The notes beneath the pieces were generated by a model. The model was not told the origin of the DNA. It did not search any database and saw nothing but the letters and a program-made list of their open reading frames with translations. The position numbers were made by a program, and so were the translations under genes. DNA of 64,000 bases from Phoronis australis (lineage: Eukaryota; Phoronida; Phoronidae): the NCBI GenBank assembly GCA_002633005.1, contig NMRA01000333.1, positions 158,321 to 222,320 of the forward strand. The letters run 5' to 3'. Positions 61,901-64,000 of this stretch are shown piece after piece (within the stretch, counting starts at the first letter, position 1; each line of letters opens with the position of its first letter).

Positions 61901-64000
61901 TCTTTGAATGCACACATACAATGACCGAGGCTGGTAATGAACAGATGTTCTGTTTGTCAGGGCACAATATGGCACCAATTGAAATTTGACTTTTTTCATA
62001 AAAGACATGTAACCCCCGAATTAATTTGTTGCTGATGTTAAAACGAGACTGGAAGCTCTTGGTGGTCTAAAAATCTGCCACTTCAAAAATAAGATAATTT
62101 AAGTTTGAGACTGTTGAACTAGCCAAATGTACCCTCGGTGAACTCTACCAAATCACTGTATGATCATGGTAAGCTAGAAGTGAGCACACTTTGTTGGATT
62201 AACCAAAATGTGCTTAAGAGTAACCCCCGGTGTCTTCATGTCTCCTCTATTTGTTGTAGAGAGTTGGCCGAGAAGCATCCGAGCTCACACACCCAGCTGT
62301 TGCTAGGCGATGCCTACATCAAGATACAGGAGCCAGAAAAAGCCATAGAGGTGTACGAGGCGGCACTGAAGAAGAACCCCCGGGATGGCAACCTGGCCAG
62401 CAAGATTGGCAAGGCATTGGTCAAGACCCACAACTATGGCAAGGTCAGGCCGGGGGGAAACTACCTGTTAATTATTGGATAACTTGTATTGTACAGAGGG
62501 ATGGGTGGTGACGAACTGGTAATAGAATATAGCTGTGTGCCATTCTGATTATTTGTATGGAAATTTTGTGTGAAGGTTAATAGTCTACATTGTTTTTAAA
62601 ATTATCAGCATTTGAATTCGTTCCATGGAATGTTTTGTCTCAAACAAAATTTGGTAATAAAATTATCATTTTTCAAAGCTGCTTATATGTGAAAAGGGGA
62701 GAAATCCATGCTTGTCTAATTTTTCCAACAGAATGTTTGGTTTATATCAACTTTTCAGAACTAAGCGTTCTCGTTGGTAATTATATTTAATGGGGGAAAT
62801 GTCATGCTATGAACATTGTACTCCAAGTGTGCTAGTAAAGAATATGGTGATGTTTTAACAAAATGTTAATTGCGTTTTGTAAATGTTCTATGACGGTGAT
62901 GTCCATCACGTAAATATTTATTTCCGTAGATAGCTTGGATTCCAAACTTACTAATGTAACAGTAGATCATCATTTATCTTTCACAACACTATCAGAAAGT
63001 CTTGTTCACTATTTCCAGGCTATTAGCTACTATGAAGCAGCCCTTCGTAGCGGTGGACAGAGCTTCATGCGTCATGATCTGGCCGAGCTACTTCTCCGAC
63101 TACGACAGTTTGAGAAGGCACAGAAAGTGCTCAATCAGGCTCTAGAAACAGATGCAGGTAATGCTGTGATGAACTGATAATGCTGACAGACGTGTCATTG
63201 GTTCATGAGGCTGAAGTGCTTTAGTTGGTAATTTTGTGAGGTATTTTAGCTGGTTAGCTTGGTTGTTATTTGCTCTGTGATCTAACTGTTAAAACAACAG
63301 ATAACACAGGCATGATGTTATGATTGTTGTTTGCAAAGTCTGTGCCAGGTTACATTGTTGCTTGCAAAGTCTGTGCCAGGTTACATTGTTGCTTGCAAAG
63401 TCTGTGCCAGGTTACATTGTTGCTTGCAAAGTCTGTGCCAGGTTACATTGTTGTTTGCAAAGTCTGTGCCAGGTTACATTGTTGTTTGCAAAGTCTGTGC
63501 CAGGTTACATTGTTGTTTGCAAAGTCTGTGCCAGAACTTTTTCTCAGATCTCCACAGAAGCATCTCTTACTCACCGAGTATATGCATTTCAATTGACGTC
63601 TGAATGGCTCTGATTGACAGGCTCTGATTGACAGGCTTTAACGATATTTCGTGCACATGTGTACAGATTGTGCTTGCCTTCAAGTTATTGTGCTGACGAT
63701 GATGCCCTCTGCTGTGATCCCGTTTTTGATTCAACATATCAATTGGTTTCTGATGATAATTTTGAAACAACCACAAAAATTTGGCACAGGTGTTCTGAGT
63801 GTAGAGAGCATTTTCTTCTCTTTTAGTGTAATTTTGCTGGCAGTTTTTAAAAAGCTTTTTCCCTACAACAGCACTGACTCATACTTTTAAACACTGTCTC
63901 CTCTGCAGGTGGTAATCTGGACACCATGATGGACCATGCCAAGTACCTGGTCTTGCTGAGTAAGGTGCACCACAAGACTGACCACCTGGACGATGCTATA
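49940..64000 (+). CDS. TTC21B: Tetratricopeptide repeat protein 21B (IFT139), 19 exons, C-terminus beyond right edge
   Basis: Exons: 49940-49966, 50538-50667, 51766-51876, 52479-52543, 53095-53285, 53884-54081, 54319-54403, 54777-54875, 55296-55488, 55968-56065, 56559-56759, 57382-57511, 58509-58666, 59289-59406, 60793-60899, 61511-61749, 62260-62443, 63019-63157, 63909-64000 (cut). All phases agree, giving 855 residues; the human protein is about 1316. Diagnostic stretches include [84 protein letters not shown] and [14 protein letters not shown], lying in serial TPR helices. IFT139 is a peripheral subunit of IFT-A, which drives retrograde transport in cilia and helps ciliary entry of membrane proteins. 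The first coding exon has only 9 codons (MADSDPVTL). TTC21A is a paralogue in vertebrates; the sequence reads closer to TTC21B, but a pre-duplication TTC21 cannot be excluded. Confidence 0.95.
52865..53000. repeat. (ATT)n-rich low-complexity DNA
   Basis: TTATTATTGTTATTATTAC-type trinucleotide runs in TTC21B intron 4. Confidence 0.7.
57196..57318. repeat. Inverted-repeat element with strong central hairpin
   Basis: An outer imperfect inverted repeat (CTATTACCCTTCGACAG left; CTGTGAAAAGTAATAC right) surrounds an inner perfect 5-bp stem, GAGCC at 57255-57259 and GGCTC at 57267-57271, followed directly by GAAA. It lies in the TTC21B intron before exon 12. It has the form of a small fold-back element. 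Confidence 0.65.
60524..60748. repeat. About 80-bp tandem repeat, 2.8 copies
   Basis: Units run GAGCTCAAAC..TTGATGAGATCAGAGT..GTGTCTC..AAAGAGATG..GTCCCAGCCCAC..ATACTCACATGTT. Three copies are visible, the last incomplete, ending about 45 bp before exon 15 of TTC21B. Short open frames here are products of the repeat. Confidence 0.8.
63325..63534. repeat. 31-bp minisatellite, about 7 copies
   Basis: Unit GTTG(C/T)TTGCAAAGTCTG+TGCCAGGTTACATT, seven nearly identical copies at exact 31-bp spacing, in the intron between TTC21B exons 18 and 19. Copies 1, 5, 6 and 7 carry GTTTG and copies 2-4 GCTTG. High identity suggests recent expansion. Confidence 0.95.

Noticed and set aside
63320-63613. Three overlapping open frames of 90-97 codons
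   Set aside because: They are the three frames of one 31-bp minisatellite inside a TTC21B intron, not genes.
1-64000. tRNA, rRNA, CRISPR or prokaryotic operon features
   Set aside because: None seen by eye; all genes are spliced and no clustered palindromic spacer array or tRNA cloverleaf was recognised.

Overview
The window is a nuclear genome segment from an animal, most likely a marine invertebrate. The genes are split into many short coding exons bounded by GT/AG splice sites, introns and intergenic DNA are AT-rich, and short inverted-repeat elements and minisatellites are scattered throughout. The encoded proteins are typical of bilaterians with motile or sensory cilia. I cannot name the phylum from sequence alone. 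No prokaryotic, viral, tRNA, rRNA or CRISPR feature was seen. All gene models below were built by hand from reading frame, splice sites and codon-phase bookkeeping across introns.

Layout from left to right. (1) 2-412 (+): the last coding exon of an unidentified acidic protein whose gene starts outside the window. (2) 4145-5194 (-): a complete two-exon gene for NDUFB3, a mitochondrial complex I subunit. (3) 5676-17829 (+): a complete 11-exon gene for ANKMY2 (ankyrin repeats plus MYND zinc finger), divergent from NDUFB3 with 481 bp between start codons. (4) 23778-48253 (-): a gene of about 19 exons for a protein of about 740 residues. It carries six clear copies plus degenerate copies of a glycine-rich motif of the form (N/D)PWGKxGxGAP, known to me as a single copy in the centrosome and cilium protein CSPP1. 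(5) 49940 to the right edge (+): 19 exons of TTC21B (IFT139), covering roughly the N-terminal two thirds of the protein.

Three consecutive genes (ANKMY2, the CSPP1-type protein, TTC21B) have ciliary or centrosomal roles in known relatives. The last two are arranged head to head with 1.7 kb between start codons, so a shared ciliary promoter is plausible. ANKMY2 and the CSPP1-type gene converge; their candidate poly(A) signals lie within 35 bp of each other near 19.64 kb.

The non-coding part holds several inverted-repeat DNA elements (13.6, 16.2, 16.7, 7.8, 19.5, 24.6, 37.9, 49.1 and 57.2 kb) and minisatellites (3.4, 14.6, 17.2, 60.5 and 63.3 kb). It also holds a large tandem duplication (41.2-47.3 kb) whose two copies meet at the only N in the window, which suggests an unmerged second haplotype. 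The most interesting items are the multi-motif CSPP1-type protein, the cilia gene cluster, and a minisatellite in ANKMY2 that appears to have grown from an exon-intron junction.
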